A DNA stretch of 64,000 nt from CAXXOK01 sp964640955 (GCA_964640955.1 CAZXJI010000013.1:1-64000); one strand, 5' to 3'; positions 8,741 through 18,539 are shown, counted from the first letter of the stretch. Notes: a model not told the origin generated them from the sequence alone. A program made the numbers and translations.

Positions 8741-10066
8741 ATGAAACAGGTCATTTGCGGCGTGGAGCGCGGCTCCGTCGCCGAGCGGTACGGGCTTAAG
8801 GAGGGCGACGCGATCACGGCCATCGACGGCGAGCCGGTGCTCGACGAGATCGATTACCAGGCCCTGAGCGCCCGCGCCGACCCGGCCCTTTCGCTGGAAA
8901 GGGCGGACGGAACGCGGGAGACGGTCACGCTTCGCAAGGAGGACTGGGAACCGCTGGGCCTGCGCTTCGGCGAAAGCATGGCGCTGAGGCCCCGCACGTG
9001 CCGCAACCGCTGCGTGTTCTGCTTCATCGACCAGATGCCCCCCGCCATGCGGCCCTCCCTGTACGTAAAGGACGACGACTGGCGATACTCGCTGATGATG
9101 GGCAACTTTGTGACGCTGACCAACGTGGACGAGGAGGAGTTTGCCCGCATCATCCGGCGCAAGGCTTCGCCCCTGTATGTAAGCGTGCACACCACCGATC
9201 CGACGCTGCGCGCGCGCATGATGAACAACCGCTTCGCGGGGGATATCCTTGCGCGGCTCAACCGCCTTGCGGAGGCGGGCATCCGCTTTCACTGCCAGAT
9301 CGTGTGCTGCCCCGGATGGAACGACGGCGAAGCGCTGATGCGGACGCTTGCCGACCTGCGGGCGCTGGCGCCCGCGGCGCTCTCCGTGGCGGTGGTACCG
9401 GTGGGGCTGACCCGGTTCCGGGAGGGGCTTACGCCGCTCCGGACCTTCGACCGGGCCGGCGCCGCGGCGCTGCTTGCCATGCTCGCCCCGTTCCAGGAGG
9501 AATGCCGCAAGGAACTGGGCACCACGTTCGTGTTCCCCAGCGACGAGTTTTATTGCCTAAGCGGCGCGCCCGTGCCGCCCGCCGCATGGTACGAGGGCTT
9601 CCCCCAGATTGAGAACGGCGTGGGGATGCTGGCGAAATTCGAGCAGGAACTGCTGGAGGCCGAAGCCGACGAAACGGAGAAGCGGGCCTGCCCGCCCCGC
9701 ACGTGGGTGATCGTTTCCGGGGTCGCCGCCGCGCCGCATATGCGGCGGTTCGCCGAGCGCTTCAAGCCCGAAGGCACGCGGGTGCGGGTCGCCGTGATCC
9801 AAAACCGCTTCTTCGGCGAAACGGTGACGGTCACCGGCCTGTTAACCGGCGGGGATACGCTTGCGCAGCTTTCGCCGGAGACGCTCGCCGGGGCGGACGC
9901 GGTGTTCATCAGCCGCAACATGCTTCGCCACGAGCGGGACCTGTTTTTGGACGACATGACGTTTGAAGAGTTTACGCGCCGGCTGCCCGTGCCCGTGCGT
10001 GTTACGGAGGACGGGTACGACCTGTATCTGGCGCTGCGGGGACGCGGGGCCCAAGAAGGAGAATAA
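8741..10066 (+). CDS. PDZ and DUF512 radical-SAM-like protein
   Basis: This 441-residue protein has an N-terminal PDZ-like module (VERGSVAERYGLKEGDAITAIDGEP), a radical-SAM-like core with the cysteine triad CRNRCVFCFIDQ near residue 87 (CxxxCxxC), and a C-terminal DUF512 domain. The family is widespread in Clostridia next to der and its function is not established; iron-sulfur binding is inferred from the triad. It lies 3 bp upstream of der and forms a two-gene unit with it. Confidence 0.9.
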   Translation: MKQVICGVERGSVAERYGLKEGDAITAIDGEPVLDEIDYQALSARADPALSLERADGTRETVTLRKEDWEPLGLRFGESMALRPRTCRNRCVFCFIDQMPPAMRPSLYVKDDDWRYSLMMGNFVTLTNVDEEEFARIIRRKASPLYVSVHTTDPTLRARMMNNRFAGDILARLNRLAEAGIRFHCQIVCCPGWNDGEALMRTLADLRALAPAALSVAVVPVGLTRFREGLTPLRTFDRAGAAALLAMLAPFQEECRKELGTTFVFPSDEFYCLSGAPVPPAAWYEGFPQIENGVGMLAKFEQELLEAEADETEKRACPPRTWVIVSGVAAAPHMRRFAERFKPEGTRVRVAVIQNRFFGETVTVTGLLTGGDTLAQLSPETLAGADAVFISRNMLRHERDLFLDDMTFEEFTRRLPVPVRVTEDGYDLYLALRGRGAQEGE

Positions 10067-10069
10067 ATC

Positions 10070-11413
10070 ATGGCAAAGCCGCTGGTGGCCATCGTGGGCC
10101 GCCCCAACGTGGGTAAATCGACGTTTTTCAACCGCATCGCCGGCAAGCGCATCTCCATCGTGGAGGATACGCCCGGCGTGACGCGCGACCGCGTTTATGC
10201 GGACGCGGAGTGGATGGGCCGCCGCTTCACGCTCATCGACACCGGCGGGCTGGACATGCGAAGCGACGACGTGCTGCTGTCCCAGATGCGCCGCCAGGCA
10301 CAGATCGCCATGGACACGGCGGACGTCATCTGCTTTTTCTGCGACGGACGCGTGGGCCTCACCGCCGAGGACGCGGAGGTCGCCGATTATCTGCGCAAGA
10401 CCCGCAAGCCGCTGCTGCTGGTAGTGAACAAGGTGGATTCCCCCGAGCAGGAGGATGCGCTCTACGAGTATTACAACCTGGGCCTGGGCGACCCCATCGC
10501 CGTGTCCAGCGCGAACATGCTGGGCCTGGGCGACCTGCTGGAGGCGATCGTCAAGCTGCTGCCCCCGCCACAGCCCGGCGAAGCGGAGGAGGACGAGCAC
10601 ATTATCCAGCTGGCGGTGGCCGGGCGGCCCAACGTGGGCAAAAGCTCGCTGTGCAACCGTCTGCTCGCCCAGGAGCGCACCATGGTCAGCGATATTCCCG
10701 GCACCACGCGGGACGCCATCGACACGCTCTTCACGGACGCGGACGGCACGCGCTTCAACGTCATCGATACCGCCGGCATGCGCAAAAAGAAAGCGGTCGA
10801 GGACGAGAGCCTCGAAAAATACAGCGTGCTTCGCTCCATCGCGGCCATCGACCGTTGCGACGTGGCGCTGCTGCTGTTGGACGCGCAGACGGGCGTGACC
10901 GAGCAGGATACCAAGATCGCCGGACTGATGCTGGACGCGGGCAAGGCGGTGATCGTGGTGGTCAACAAGTGGGACGCGGTCGAAAAGGACACGGGCACCA
11001 TGGAAACCGTGCGCAAAAAGGTGCTGGACGACCTGAAATTCATGAGCTACGCGCCGGTATTGTTCCTGTCGGCGCTCACCGGGCAGCGCGTGAACACGGT
11101 GCTTGCCAAGGTGAAGGAAGTGTACGAGAACTACCGCCGCCGCATCCCCACGGGCGTGCTCAACGAGGCGCTGGCCGACGCGCAGGCGAGCCTGCAGCCC
11201 CCCATGCAGGGCGGGCGGCGACTGAAGATCTATTACGCCACGCAGCCGACGGCCTGCCCGCCGACGTTCCTGTTTTTCGTCAACAACCAGGAGCTGATGC
11301 ACTTCGCCTACGAGCGCTACCTGGAAAACCACTTCCGTAAGAGCTTCGCGCTGGAGGGCACGCCCATCCGCTTCGTGCTGCGGGAGAAAAAGAAGGACGA
11401 GGCGCGGCCGTAA
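10070..11413 (+). CDS. der: Ribosome-assembly GTPase Der (EngA)
   Basis: This 447-residue protein has two tandem Era-type GTPase domains and a C-terminal KH-like domain. The G1 motifs GRPNVGKSTFFNR (near residue 9) and GRPNVGKSSLCNR (near residue 184) and the G4 motifs NKVD and NKWD are all present, as are DTGG/DTAG at G3. Der acts in maturation of the 50S subunit. The start at 10070 follows AAGGAG. It is followed by a terminator hairpin at 11452. Confidence 0.97.
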   Translation: MAKPLVAIVGRPNVGKSTFFNRIAGKRISIVEDTPGVTRDRVYADAEWMGRRFTLIDTGGLDMRSDDVLLSQMRRQAQIAMDTADVICFFCDGRVGLTAEDAEVADYLRKTRKPLLLVVNKVDSPEQEDALYEYYNLGLGDPIAVSSANMLGLGDLLEAIVKLLPPPQPGEAEEDEHIIQLAVAGRPNVGKSSLCNRLLAQERTMVSDIPGTTRDAIDTLFTDADGTRFNVIDTAGMRKKKAVEDESLEKYSVLRSIAAIDRCDVALLLLDAQTGVTEQDTKIAGLMLDAGKAVIVVVNKWDAVEKDTGTMETVRKKVLDDLKFMSYAPVLFLSALTGQRVNTVLAKVKEVYENYRRRIPTGVLNEALADAQASLQPPMQGGRRLKIYYATQPTACPPTFLFFVNNQELMHFAYERYLENHFRKSFALEGTPIRFVLREKKKDEARP

Positions 11414-11451
11414 AGCGAGAACGGACATCAACGGATTGTACTAAAACAAAC

Positions 11452-11484
11452 GCCCTTCTCCGTTTTGCGGAGAGGGGCTTGTAT
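11452..11484 (+). terminator. Terminator of the der unit
   Basis: An 11-bp stem (11452-11462 with 11468-11478, one G-U pair) with a TTTTG loop is followed by TTGTATATT. Confidence 0.65.
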
Positions 11485-11549
11485 ATTCTTGAGCGGTTCA
11501 TGCGGTTCGCCGTCATCCCCCAAGGGGAAGGTTGGGGAGGGGACCGCAG

Positions 11550-11614
11550 TCCCTTCCCCAAAGGGGCGTTAATCGCCCCGCGTCCCTTCCCCAAAGGGGC
11601 GATTAACGCCCCGC
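11550..11614. repeat. Two tandem 33-bp copies with a flipped palindrome core
   Basis: Copies at 11550-11582 and 11583-11614 share TCCCTTCCCCAAAGGGGCG and CGCCCC. The 5-bp centre reads TTAAT in one and ATTAA in the other, so each palindromic core is the reverse complement of its neighbour. Upstream 11516-11540 carries the complementary AAGGGGAAGG, so the set can fold. The last copy touches the stop codon of the minus-strand gene. Confidence 0.65.
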
Positions 11615-13023
11615 TACCACGTCGCCTTGCTCGCGGCGGTCACGGCCTTCTGGTGCGCCGCGTCCACGACGTCGGTGCCGTGGGTCTTGCTGTTCTTGAA
11701 ATGGATGCAGAAATGCCCGTCGAAATCATTATCGTCGATGGTGGTGGTTCCGTGAGGCATGCCGTTCATGGACGCCGCGTACACATGGCCCTTATACAGG
11801 ATCAGGATGGGCCTGCGGTTCCAGCTCCACGATCCGCCGTAGATGCTCTTCATGGTCGCGGTGTCGTCCGCGGTCAGGGGTTCCGCGTCCAGATGGTTGT
11901 AACCGCTCCACCGTTTGGCCTTGAAGGTTTTGCCGGTGCGCACGTCCTTGATGGTGAAAACCGCCTTTTTGGGAATCACGCTGGTCACGTTGTCGGCGAA
12001 CCAGTCCAGTACCTCGGTGGTGTACGTCGTGGTGGAGGAGGAACTGGACGAGGACGAGCTTTTCTTCGTGGAAGAGCTGGAAGAACTGGAAGAACTGGAC
12101 GAGGATGAGCCGGTGTTAAACAGCACCCGCAGCGTGGCGGCGCCGGCGACGCCGTCCTGGGTCATGCCGCGGTTCTTCTGAAAGCGCTTGACGGCGGCGG
12201 TGGTCTTGGCGCCGTAATCGCCGTCGATCGTTCCGCTGTAGTAGCCCAGCAGCTTAAGCGCCTGCTGCAGCTTGACCACGTTCTTGCCGCTGTCGCCTTC
12301 CTTGCTGGCGCTGGGTGTGGTGCCGATCTCCTCGATGCTGGAAACGGTGTTGTCGTCGCCGGACGAAGAGGAGGAGGAAGAAGAGGACGATGAGGACGAC
12401 GAGGACGAAGAAGAAGTCGTCTCCGTTTCGGCGTCGCGGCCGGATACGGTAATGTCGGCCGTCTTGGCGCAGGAACCGAAAATGGAGGTAATCGTCGCTT
12501 TGCCGGCAATGCCGTCGGGCTCCAGGTCGGCGGCCTGCTGGTAGAGCGCCACGGCGACCTTGGTGCCGTCGCCGTACACGCCGTCCACGCTCAACGAATA
12601 ATAATCAAGAATGCGAAGCGCCTTTTGCAGTTTTTTCACGTCGCTGCCCTCGTCGCCGGGGTACAGCGCACCGGGCGCGTCGCCCAGGGCCGCGATCTTG
12701 GAAGCGTTGGCGACGACGGAGTTGCTGTCGACGCTCACGTACTTTTTCATCACGTAGCCGGTGTACTTGCCGTAGCGGACCTTGTACCAGTCGCCCGAAA
12801 GGCTGAGCACGCTCACCTCGTCGCCGTCGGGCAGGGTCTGCAGGGCGGTGGAATCCTGATCGGCGGATTTGCGCAGCACCACCCGCGCGGTTAAGGTGCC
12901 GACCGTTTCGGCATAGGCGGGCGCGAGGTACGAAGCGCTGAAAACAAGCAAAACGGCGAGCGTCATCGCGGCCGCGCGGCGCAGGAAAAGCGTGCGTACG
13001 GGAGACGAATGGCGTAAAATCAT
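11614..13023 (-). CDS. Secreted SH3 and peptidoglycan-binding wall protein
   Basis: This is a 469-residue exported protein. A signal peptide covers about residues 1-40 (ending AYAE), followed by a bacterial SH3 domain (about 42-95), a PG_binding_1 domain (about 111-181), a pure serine linker (about 201-221), a second PG_binding_1 domain (about 232-300), more serine linkers, and a C-terminal domain (about 345-469). The last contains MPHGTTTIDDNDFDGHFCIHF, a His/Cys arrangement reminiscent of L,D-transpeptidase-like wall enzymes, although the canonical motif is not clear. The start at 13023 follows AAGGAGG at 6 nt. A role in wall binding or remodelling is inferred. Confidence 0.82.
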   Translation of the reverse strand: MILRHSSPVRTLFLRRAAAMTLAVLLVFSASYLAPAYAETVGTLTARVVLRKSADQDSTALQTLPDGDEVSVLSLSGDWYKVRYGKYTGYVMKKYVSVDSNSVVANASKIAALGDAPGALYPGDEGSDVKKLQKALRILDYYSLSVDGVYGDGTKVAVALYQQAADLEPDGIAGKATITSIFGSCAKTADITVSGRDAETETTSSSSSSSSSSSSSSSSSSGDDNTVSSIEEIGTTPSASKEGDSGKNVVKLQQALKLLGYYSGTIDGDYGAKTTAAVKRFQKNRGMTQDGVAGAATLRVLFNTGSSSSSSSSSSSSSTKKSSSSSSSSSTTTYTTEVLDWFADNVTSVIPKKAVFTIKDVRTGKTFKAKRWSGYNHLDAEPLTADDTATMKSIYGGSWSWNRRPILILYKGHVYAASMNGMPHGTTTIDDNDFDGHFCIHFKNSKTHGTDVVDAAHQKAVTAASKATW

Positions 13024-13065
13024 CGATAACCTCCTTGGAGAGTGAGAAAACAATTGCTCGCACAC

Positions 13066-13095
13066 AATATAGTACACACAGGGTGGAACTGTCAA
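13066..13095 (-). promoter_or_regulatory. Promoter of the SH3/PG-binding gene
   Basis: Minus-strand TTGACA (13095-13090) and TATATT (13071-13066) are spaced by 18 bp, 43 bp upstream of the start codon. Confidence 0.7.
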
Positions 13096-13190
13096 CCCGC
13101 GGGAGGATGAGTTTTACAGTTGGAAACGACGCGGAATGCGACTGGTGGTAGTAAAAACGGAAAGATTTTTGCGTCAAACCGCACAGGCTA

Positions 13191-13219
13191 TTGACGAAAA
13201 CGTTTATGGAGATTAAACT
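13191..13219 (+). promoter_or_regulatory. Promoter of the 772-residue unknown gene
   Basis: TTGACG at 13191 and TAAACT at 13214 are spaced by 17 bp. A transcript from it would begin near 13226, which rules out the in-frame TTG at 13225 as start and favours the ATG at 13297. Confidence 0.55.
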
Positions 13220-13296
13220 AAATATTGAATGTAAACGCGATCGAATATAAATCGCCGGAGATAATAGCGCATATTTTGGAGGTTTTTGGACTGATT

Positions 13297-15615
13297 ATGA
13301 AGCAGTTGAACGGGACGATCACGCTCTCTTTTTTAGAAGAGGACAATCAACAGCGCGTGATCTTCCGCGTCATCCCGCTTTGCACGCGGGAAGGCGTGGT
13401 TTTTCACGGCAGAACGACGGAGTTTCCGGATCAGGGCAGCCTGAGAATCGTACCGGATAAGCGGGAGCAGAGTACCTTTAAGGAAAGAATGCGCACCATG
13501 GGCTGCCTGTGCGCCATCCACCTGTGCAGCGAGGGCAAGGAACTGGCCAAGGTGCGCCAAAACCGCAACTACGACCCCGGACAGGGCGAAAACAACCAGT
13601 TTGCGATTTATTCCGACGTGATCTGCGAGTTTGCCGACGAGGGCGTTTTCGAGGTGTTCGACGAAGACGCGGATTTTGCCGGTGCGCTGTCGCCGCAGGT
13701 GCTTGTGCGCCGCGGCAAGGTGCTTTACGGCCCGGTGGAGCGCACGGAGCGGATCGATTGGGCCGCGATGAAGCCCTTCGGCAACGACCGCTACCTGCTG
13801 CACACCGTGGAGATTCCCGAGGGCGCGCAGCGCTGCTTTTACTGGAACCCGGAGCAGACCGTCAACTGGCGGCAGCGCCGGGGTACCTTAAGGCGCGGCA
13901 AGCCGCGTCTGGCGCAGGACGACGCGGAGGAAGCCGCGCAGGAGGCGGAAACCCGGCTGCGCGAAGAACCGAAACCGTTTAAGCCCGCGCCCATCCCCGC
14001 GCCGGTGCCCGACCCCGTGCCCGTTCCCGCGCCAGTGCCCACGCCCGTCCCCACACCCGCCCCCGAGCGGAAAGAATCTGAGGCGGCGCTGCCCATCGGC
14101 ACGAAGCTGGATATTCTGGACCAGACGATCTCCTTTGAGGAGCAGATTTCCAAGCTGGATCAGCCACTGTCCACCGGGGCGAACCTGCTGGCCCAGCCCA
14201 GCGCACCCCAGCCCGCGGCCGACAACAGCGCGCCGCCGCGCGTCAACGGCACGCCGCTGATGCGCATGGGCGTAAAGATTCCCAAGCCCGTCCGCCGCGG
14301 CGAGGACTTCCACAACGTGGTGGAGCACCAGATCCGCGCGGCGCAGCGGGAGCCGGACGCCTATCCCAGCGACTTTACCCATATCGACAATCCCCTGGAA
14401 AACCTGGATGCGGCGCTGGACGCGGCGTGGGGTTCGCCCGACCTGCGCCGGCAGGTGCTGGACGAACTGAGCCGCAACGAGGCCTTTACCCAGGCTTTCC
14501 TCAAATATCTGCGGGAACGCGGGCAGGAACCCGGCGCCGTACAGGCCGCCCGGGAACAGCTGGAGGATATCGAGGCGGAACGCCTGAGCCTGCTGATGCA
14601 GCTGGAAAACCTGAAGAGCGACGACAAGCGCGAGCGGGAGGCCTTCCGCCTCAAGCTCTCCCAAAAGAAGCGCGAGGAGCTTTCGCAGCTGGAAGCCAGG
14701 ACGCAAAGCGCCCGCGCGGAACTGGAAGCGCTGACCGAAGCGCTGCGCACCCTGGGCGGAGAAGCGCGCGCCAAAACGCTGGATGCGCTGGCCGAAGCCG
14801 GAGCGACGCTGTGCGCCGCCGACGGCCGGGCCCTTGCGCTGGCGCCGACGATCGGTGTGCTGCGAGCGCCGGAGGCCATGGTGGCCGATGTGCGCGCGGC
14901 GCTGGGCCGCTGCGGCTTTGCCTGCAACGAGGACGACGCGACCGAGCTGCTTTTGCACTTCGCGCTGGATGACGCCTTCACCCTTGCGGCGGATACGCCG
15001 GGCGCGGCGGAGCTGTGCGCAAGGACGCTGGTGCAAAGCCTCGGGCTTTCGGACGTCGCGGCCTTCACCGACGGCTCCGTATGCCTGCAGGTGGCAAGCC
15101 TGCTGACCGACAACGGGCTTCGCACCCCGACGGTCGAGGTATGCCCGCCGGACCGCGCGAGCATCGCCGCTTTCGGTCACAAAACCGTCTGCGTCACGGA
15201 CCGGGCGGACGGGCTGACGGCCGTGGCGCGGCCGGTGGTCGCCGTGCCCGCGCATAAACCTTACGCGGGACAGGTTCCCGACGCTTCCCCGCTCAAACCC
15301 GTTTCGCTCAAGTCGCTTCGCGCGTTATACGAGGAAAGCTCTTCGCTGATGCCCAAGGGTGAGGAATGGCTGGCCGGGCTCGCACAGGCGATGATCGAAG
15401 CGGGTGCGCCGCTTTCGGATACGGAGCTGCGCGGCATGCACCGGTTCGTGGCTGCGGCGTCGGCGCGCCTGCGCGGCGGGTTCCTCGCCGCGGCGGACGC
15501 GGCGGTTGTCGCCTGGGCGGTGCCCGCGGTGCGCGCGAAGGAAGCGGACCCGGAAGCGCTCAAACCCTTCGTGCAAAGCCTCCCGCGTTCGCTCGCGGCG
15601 CTGGGGATGCGCTGA
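13297..15615 (+). CDS. Large multidomain protein of unknown function
   Basis: I do not recognise this 772-residue protein. It has no signal peptide or membrane segment, so it is probably cytoplasmic. An N-terminal mixed domain (about 1-190) is followed by a charged segment, a Pro-Val-Pro linker (about 228-260), a helical region, a strong coiled coil (about 414-487, rich in Glu/Arg/Leu), and a C-terminal alpha/beta region rich in Ala and Leu. The start at 13297 has GGAGG 14 nt upstream, a long spacing, but agrees with the promoter. It is a single-gene unit closed by a bidirectional terminator. A structural or scaffolding role is only a guess from the coiled coil. Confidence 0.75.
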   Translation: MKQLNGTITLSFLEEDNQQRVIFRVIPLCTREGVVFHGRTTEFPDQGSLRIVPDKREQSTFKERMRTMGCLCAIHLCSEGKELAKVRQNRNYDPGQGENNQFAIYSDVICEFADEGVFEVFDEDADFAGALSPQVLVRRGKVLYGPVERTERIDWAAMKPFGNDRYLLHTVEIPEGAQRCFYWNPEQTVNWRQRRGTLRRGKPRLAQDDAEEAAQEAETRLREEPKPFKPAPIPAPVPDPVPVPAPVPTPVPTPAPERKESEAALPIGTKLDILDQTISFEEQISKLDQPLSTGANLLAQPSAPQPAADNSAPPRVNGTPLMRMGVKIPKPVRRGEDFHNVVEHQIRAAQREPDAYPSDFTHIDNPLENLDAALDAAWGSPDLRRQVLDELSRNEAFTQAFLKYLRERGQEPGAVQAAREQLEDIEAERLSLLMQLENLKSDDKREREAFRLKLSQKKREELSQLEARTQSARAELEALTEALRTLGGEARAKTLDALAEAGATLCAADGRALALAPTIGVLRAPEAMVADVRAALGRCGFACNEDDATELLLHFALDDAFTLAADTPGAAELCARTLVQSLGLSDVAAFTDGSVCLQVASLLTDNGLRTPTVEVCPPDRASIAAFGHKTVCVTDRADGLTAVARPVVAVPAHKPYAGQVPDASPLKPVSLKSLRALYEESSSLMPKGEEWLAGLAQAMIEAGAPLSDTELRGMHRFVAAASARLRGGFLAAADAAVVAWAVPAVRAKEADPEALKPFVQSLPRSLAALGMR

Positions 15616-15637
15616 ACAAAACCCTCGTAAAGAGAAT

Positions 15638-15680
15638 AAGGCCCGAATCGCGCTGTCCTGAGGCGCGATTCGGGCCTTTC
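15638..15680. terminator. Bidirectional terminator between convergent genes
   Basis: A perfect 14-bp stem (15640-15653 with 15663-15676) is flanked by A-rich and T-rich sides, between the unknown gene (plus) and the PBP1A gene (minus). Confidence 0.75.
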
Positions 15681-15752
15681 GCTGTCAAGAAGATACATAG
15701 CCTTTCCAGGAGGGTGGAGGCGAGGCGTTTCCCACGGCGGCCCCGGCCGCCG

Positions 15753-18539
15753 TCAGTACGCCGCCGCCATCGCCTGCGTCAGCTGCGCCATGGCCGCGGC
15801 CACGTCCGCGCTTGCGGGCGAATCGCCGTCGATGACGCTTTGCAGGTTGGCGATGGCCGCGACGATGTTCAGATACGTGTCGCCCGTGCTGTCCAGGCCG
15901 CCCAGCAGGCCCTGCGCGCTCTGGATCAGCGTGCGCGCGTCGGGAATCAGGGTGTTCTGCACCAGCGTATCGTCCCCGCTGGAGGTGGTGTAGCCGTACT
16001 GGTGCAGGGTGCAGACCGTGGAAGGCGAACCCAGGAACTCGGTGATAACCGAGGCGTACTTGGAATCGTTGACGAACTTGTACAGCGGGTGGCCCTCCGG
16101 AATCACCACCACGCCCTTGACGGTCGTGGAGGGGCAGTACGGCGTGGCGATCATGCCGGTTTCGGTGCACACGGTCGCGTTGCGGTGCATCTGGCACTGC
16201 ACCGTGGGCACGGTGGGCGTGTACCAGTAGTCGGTCACGGTGCCGTAGCCCATGGCGTCGTTGCGGCAGGCGTCGGTGGCCAATTGCCCGCTTACGGCGC
16301 AGGTGGTGACCTTCGTCAGCCCGTAGTCGGACGGATCGCCGTCCAGAATATCCTTGTCGTCGAGGTTTTTCGCCTTGTGGATGGCGGACATGTAGCTTTG
16401 CCACAGAAGCGTCGCGCTGTTGCCGCCGGAGGCCTTGGAGGAGAGCGGCTTGTAGTTGTCGTGGCCGATCCACAGCGACGAGCAGTAATACCCCGTCATC
16501 CCGCAGAAGAAAATGCCGCGCTGGTCGCTGTTGGTGCCGGTTTTGCCGGCTACGGTCTGGCCCTTGATCTTGGCCTTGGTGGCGGTGCCGGAGGAAACGA
16601 CGTCCTTCATCATGTCCACCACCAGCCAGGCGGTGGAGGCGCGGAATACCTGCCGGCGCTCCTGCTGCTGATGGCTGTCCCACACCACGTTGCCCGCGCT
16701 GTCGGATATGCCCAGGACCGATATGGGCTCCTGGTACACGCCGCCGTTGCCCAGCACCCCGTAGGCGACGGCCATCTGCACGGGGGTGATGCCGCTGGAG
16801 CCCAGCGCGAGGCCGAAGGGGGTTGCGTTGATGTGGTCGCGGTCGACGCCCAGCTTCAGCAGGAAATCCACCGAGCGATCCACGCCGACCAGGTTCATCA
16901 GCGTATAGGCGGCGCTCACGTTCTGGCTGCGCTTCATGGCGGTGCGCAGGGTGACGGGGCCGGTGTACCCGCCGCCGCCGTAGTTTTTGGGCCAGGTATC
17001 CTTGCCGTCCTCGTCCGTCCAGCCGCTGATGGGCAATGGCATGTTGTACACGATGGTCGCGGGCGACGCGCCCAGCTCGATGGCCGGCGCGTACACGGAG
17101 ATCGGCTTGATGGCGGAGCCCACGGGCATGTTCATGTCGGTGGCGCGGTTCAGGGTCTTGCGCTGGGTGGGCTTGGTGCGGCTGCCCACGATGGCCTTCA
17201 GCTCGCCCGTGCGGTAGTCCAGCACCACGGCCGCCGCCTGCGGTTCGACGATCTCGGTATAGCTGCCGTCGCTGTTCTTGGCGCGGTAGATTTTATCGTT
17301 GGGGTCGCGCAGGGCGGGATAGTTGTCCCAGCTTTCCAGCGTATCCTCGACGATCGTCTGTATCTCGGTGTCGATGGCGAGGGTGACGTGATAGCCGCCG
17401 GTGCGCAGCTCGTTCTCCATCGCGTAGCGGTTTTCGCTGGTGTCCTCCAGCCCGCGCAGCTCCAGAAAATCGTCCACGACCTCCTTGACGGCGTACTCCA
17501 CGTAGTGGGCGTACTGGTACATGCCCTCGCCCTCGGTGGTGGAGGTTTCCAAAACGTTGGCGGTGGCGGTGTTCAGCGCGTCCTGATACTCCTGATAGGT
17601 GATAAACTCGTTTTCGTACATGCACTTGAGCACGTAATCGGTACGGTTGTTGGTGATGGCTTTGTAATCGGTGGTGTCGGACTGGCGAATGTAAAAATTG
17701 CGGCGGGGGTTGTAGTAGTAGGGGCTATTGGTGAGCCCCGCGAGCATCGCGCACTCGCGCAGCGAAAGCTCCGACAGGCTTTTGCCGAAGTAGCCTTCCG
17801 CGGCGACCTCCACCCCGTAGTAGTTCTCGCCCAAGTAGATGGTGTTCAGGTAGCATTCGAGGATCTGGGATTTGGTGTACATCGTCTCCAGCTGCATGGC
17901 GAGGTAGGCTTCCTGAATCTTGCGTTTGTAGCTCAGCTCGCTGCTGAGCACGAGGTTCTTGATCACCTGCTGGGTGATGGTGGAACCGCCCTCGTTGGTG
18001 TTGGAAACGAAGTTCTTGACGAACGAGCCCACGATGCGCTTGAGGTCGATGCCATTGTGGGTGTAAAAGCGCGCGTCCTCCACGGCCACGAAGGCGTTTT
18101 GCAGGTTGGTCGGCATCTGCGATATGCTGACCATCACGCGGTTTTCGGTGCCTTTATAATCGGTAATCACGTTTCCCTGCGAATCGTAAATAAAGCTGGT
18201 CTTATCCTGCTCGCTGAGCAAAGCCAGGTCGAGCGTCGGGGCGGTCTCCATGTACGCCTTGGCGATGCCGATCACCGCACCCGTCAGCGCCAGCCCACAC
18301 AGGACGACGGCGATCGCGGTCAGCCGTACCGCCGTCACCAGCACCGAAAGGATAAAGTTCGGCCTGGAGAGGCGGGGCTTGAAAATGGAGAACTTCTTGG
18401 GCGCGGTAAAATACGCGTCGTCCGGGGACGGCGGTTGATAGGCGGGATCGTCCTCGTAGGCGGTGGGCGCGTCCTCGACGGTGTAAACGGGTTCGTCCGG
18501 CCCTTGCTCCCCGCGGGGATCGTACGGCGGCTGATACAA
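15753..18539 (-). CDS. ponA: Class A penicillin-binding protein 1A
   Basis: This is a bifunctional peptidoglycan glycosyltransferase/transpeptidase of 928 residues. A proline/acidic cytoplasmic tail (about 1-60) and one membrane segment precede a GT51 domain with EDARFYTHNGID and GGSTITQQ motifs, then a transpeptidase domain with catalytic SAIK, SQN and KTGTNSD motifs, and a C-terminal tail. The start is TTG at 18539, chosen because AAGGAGG sits 8 nt upstream; longer reading frames have no ribosome site and run into the promoter. It is monocistronic and divergent from the CARDB-like gene. The symbol ponA follows Bacillus usage. Confidence 0.93.
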   Translation of the reverse strand: MYQPPYDPRGEQGPDEPVYTVEDAPTAYEDDPAYQPPSPDDAYFTAPKKFSIFKPRLSRPNFILSVLVTAVRLTAIAVVLCGLALTGAVIGIAKAYMETAPTLDLALLSEQDKTSFIYDSQGNVITDYKGTENRVMVSISQMPTNLQNAFVAVEDARFYTHNGIDLKRIVGSFVKNFVSNTNEGGSTITQQVIKNLVLSSELSYKRKIQEAYLAMQLETMYTKSQILECYLNTIYLGENYYGVEVAAEGYFGKSLSELSLRECAMLAGLTNSPYYYNPRRNFYIRQSDTTDYKAITNNRTDYVLKCMYENEFITYQEYQDALNTATANVLETSTTEGEGMYQYAHYVEYAVKEVVDDFLELRGLEDTSENRYAMENELRTGGYHVTLAIDTEIQTIVEDTLESWDNYPALRDPNDKIYRAKNSDGSYTEIVEPQAAAVVLDYRTGELKAIVGSRTKPTQRKTLNRATDMNMPVGSAIKPISVYAPAIELGASPATIVYNMPLPISGWTDEDGKDTWPKNYGGGGYTGPVTLRTAMKRSQNVSAAYTLMNLVGVDRSVDFLLKLGVDRDHINATPFGLALGSSGITPVQMAVAYGVLGNGGVYQEPISVLGISDSAGNVVWDSHQQQERRQVFRASTAWLVVDMMKDVVSSGTATKAKIKGQTVAGKTGTNSDQRGIFFCGMTGYYCSSLWIGHDNYKPLSSKASGGNSATLLWQSYMSAIHKAKNLDDKDILDGDPSDYGLTKVTTCAVSGQLATDACRNDAMGYGTVTDYWYTPTVPTVQCQMHRNATVCTETGMIATPYCPSTTVKGVVVIPEGHPLYKFVNDSKYASVITEFLGSPSTVCTLHQYGYTTSSGDDTLVQNTLIPDARTLIQSAQGLLGGLDSTGDTYLNIVAAIANLQSVIDGDSPASADVAAAMAQLTQAMAAAY

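Noticed and set aside
13225..13296. TTG start for the 772-residue protein
   Set aside because: It lies at or before the predicted transcription start and lacks a ribosome site.
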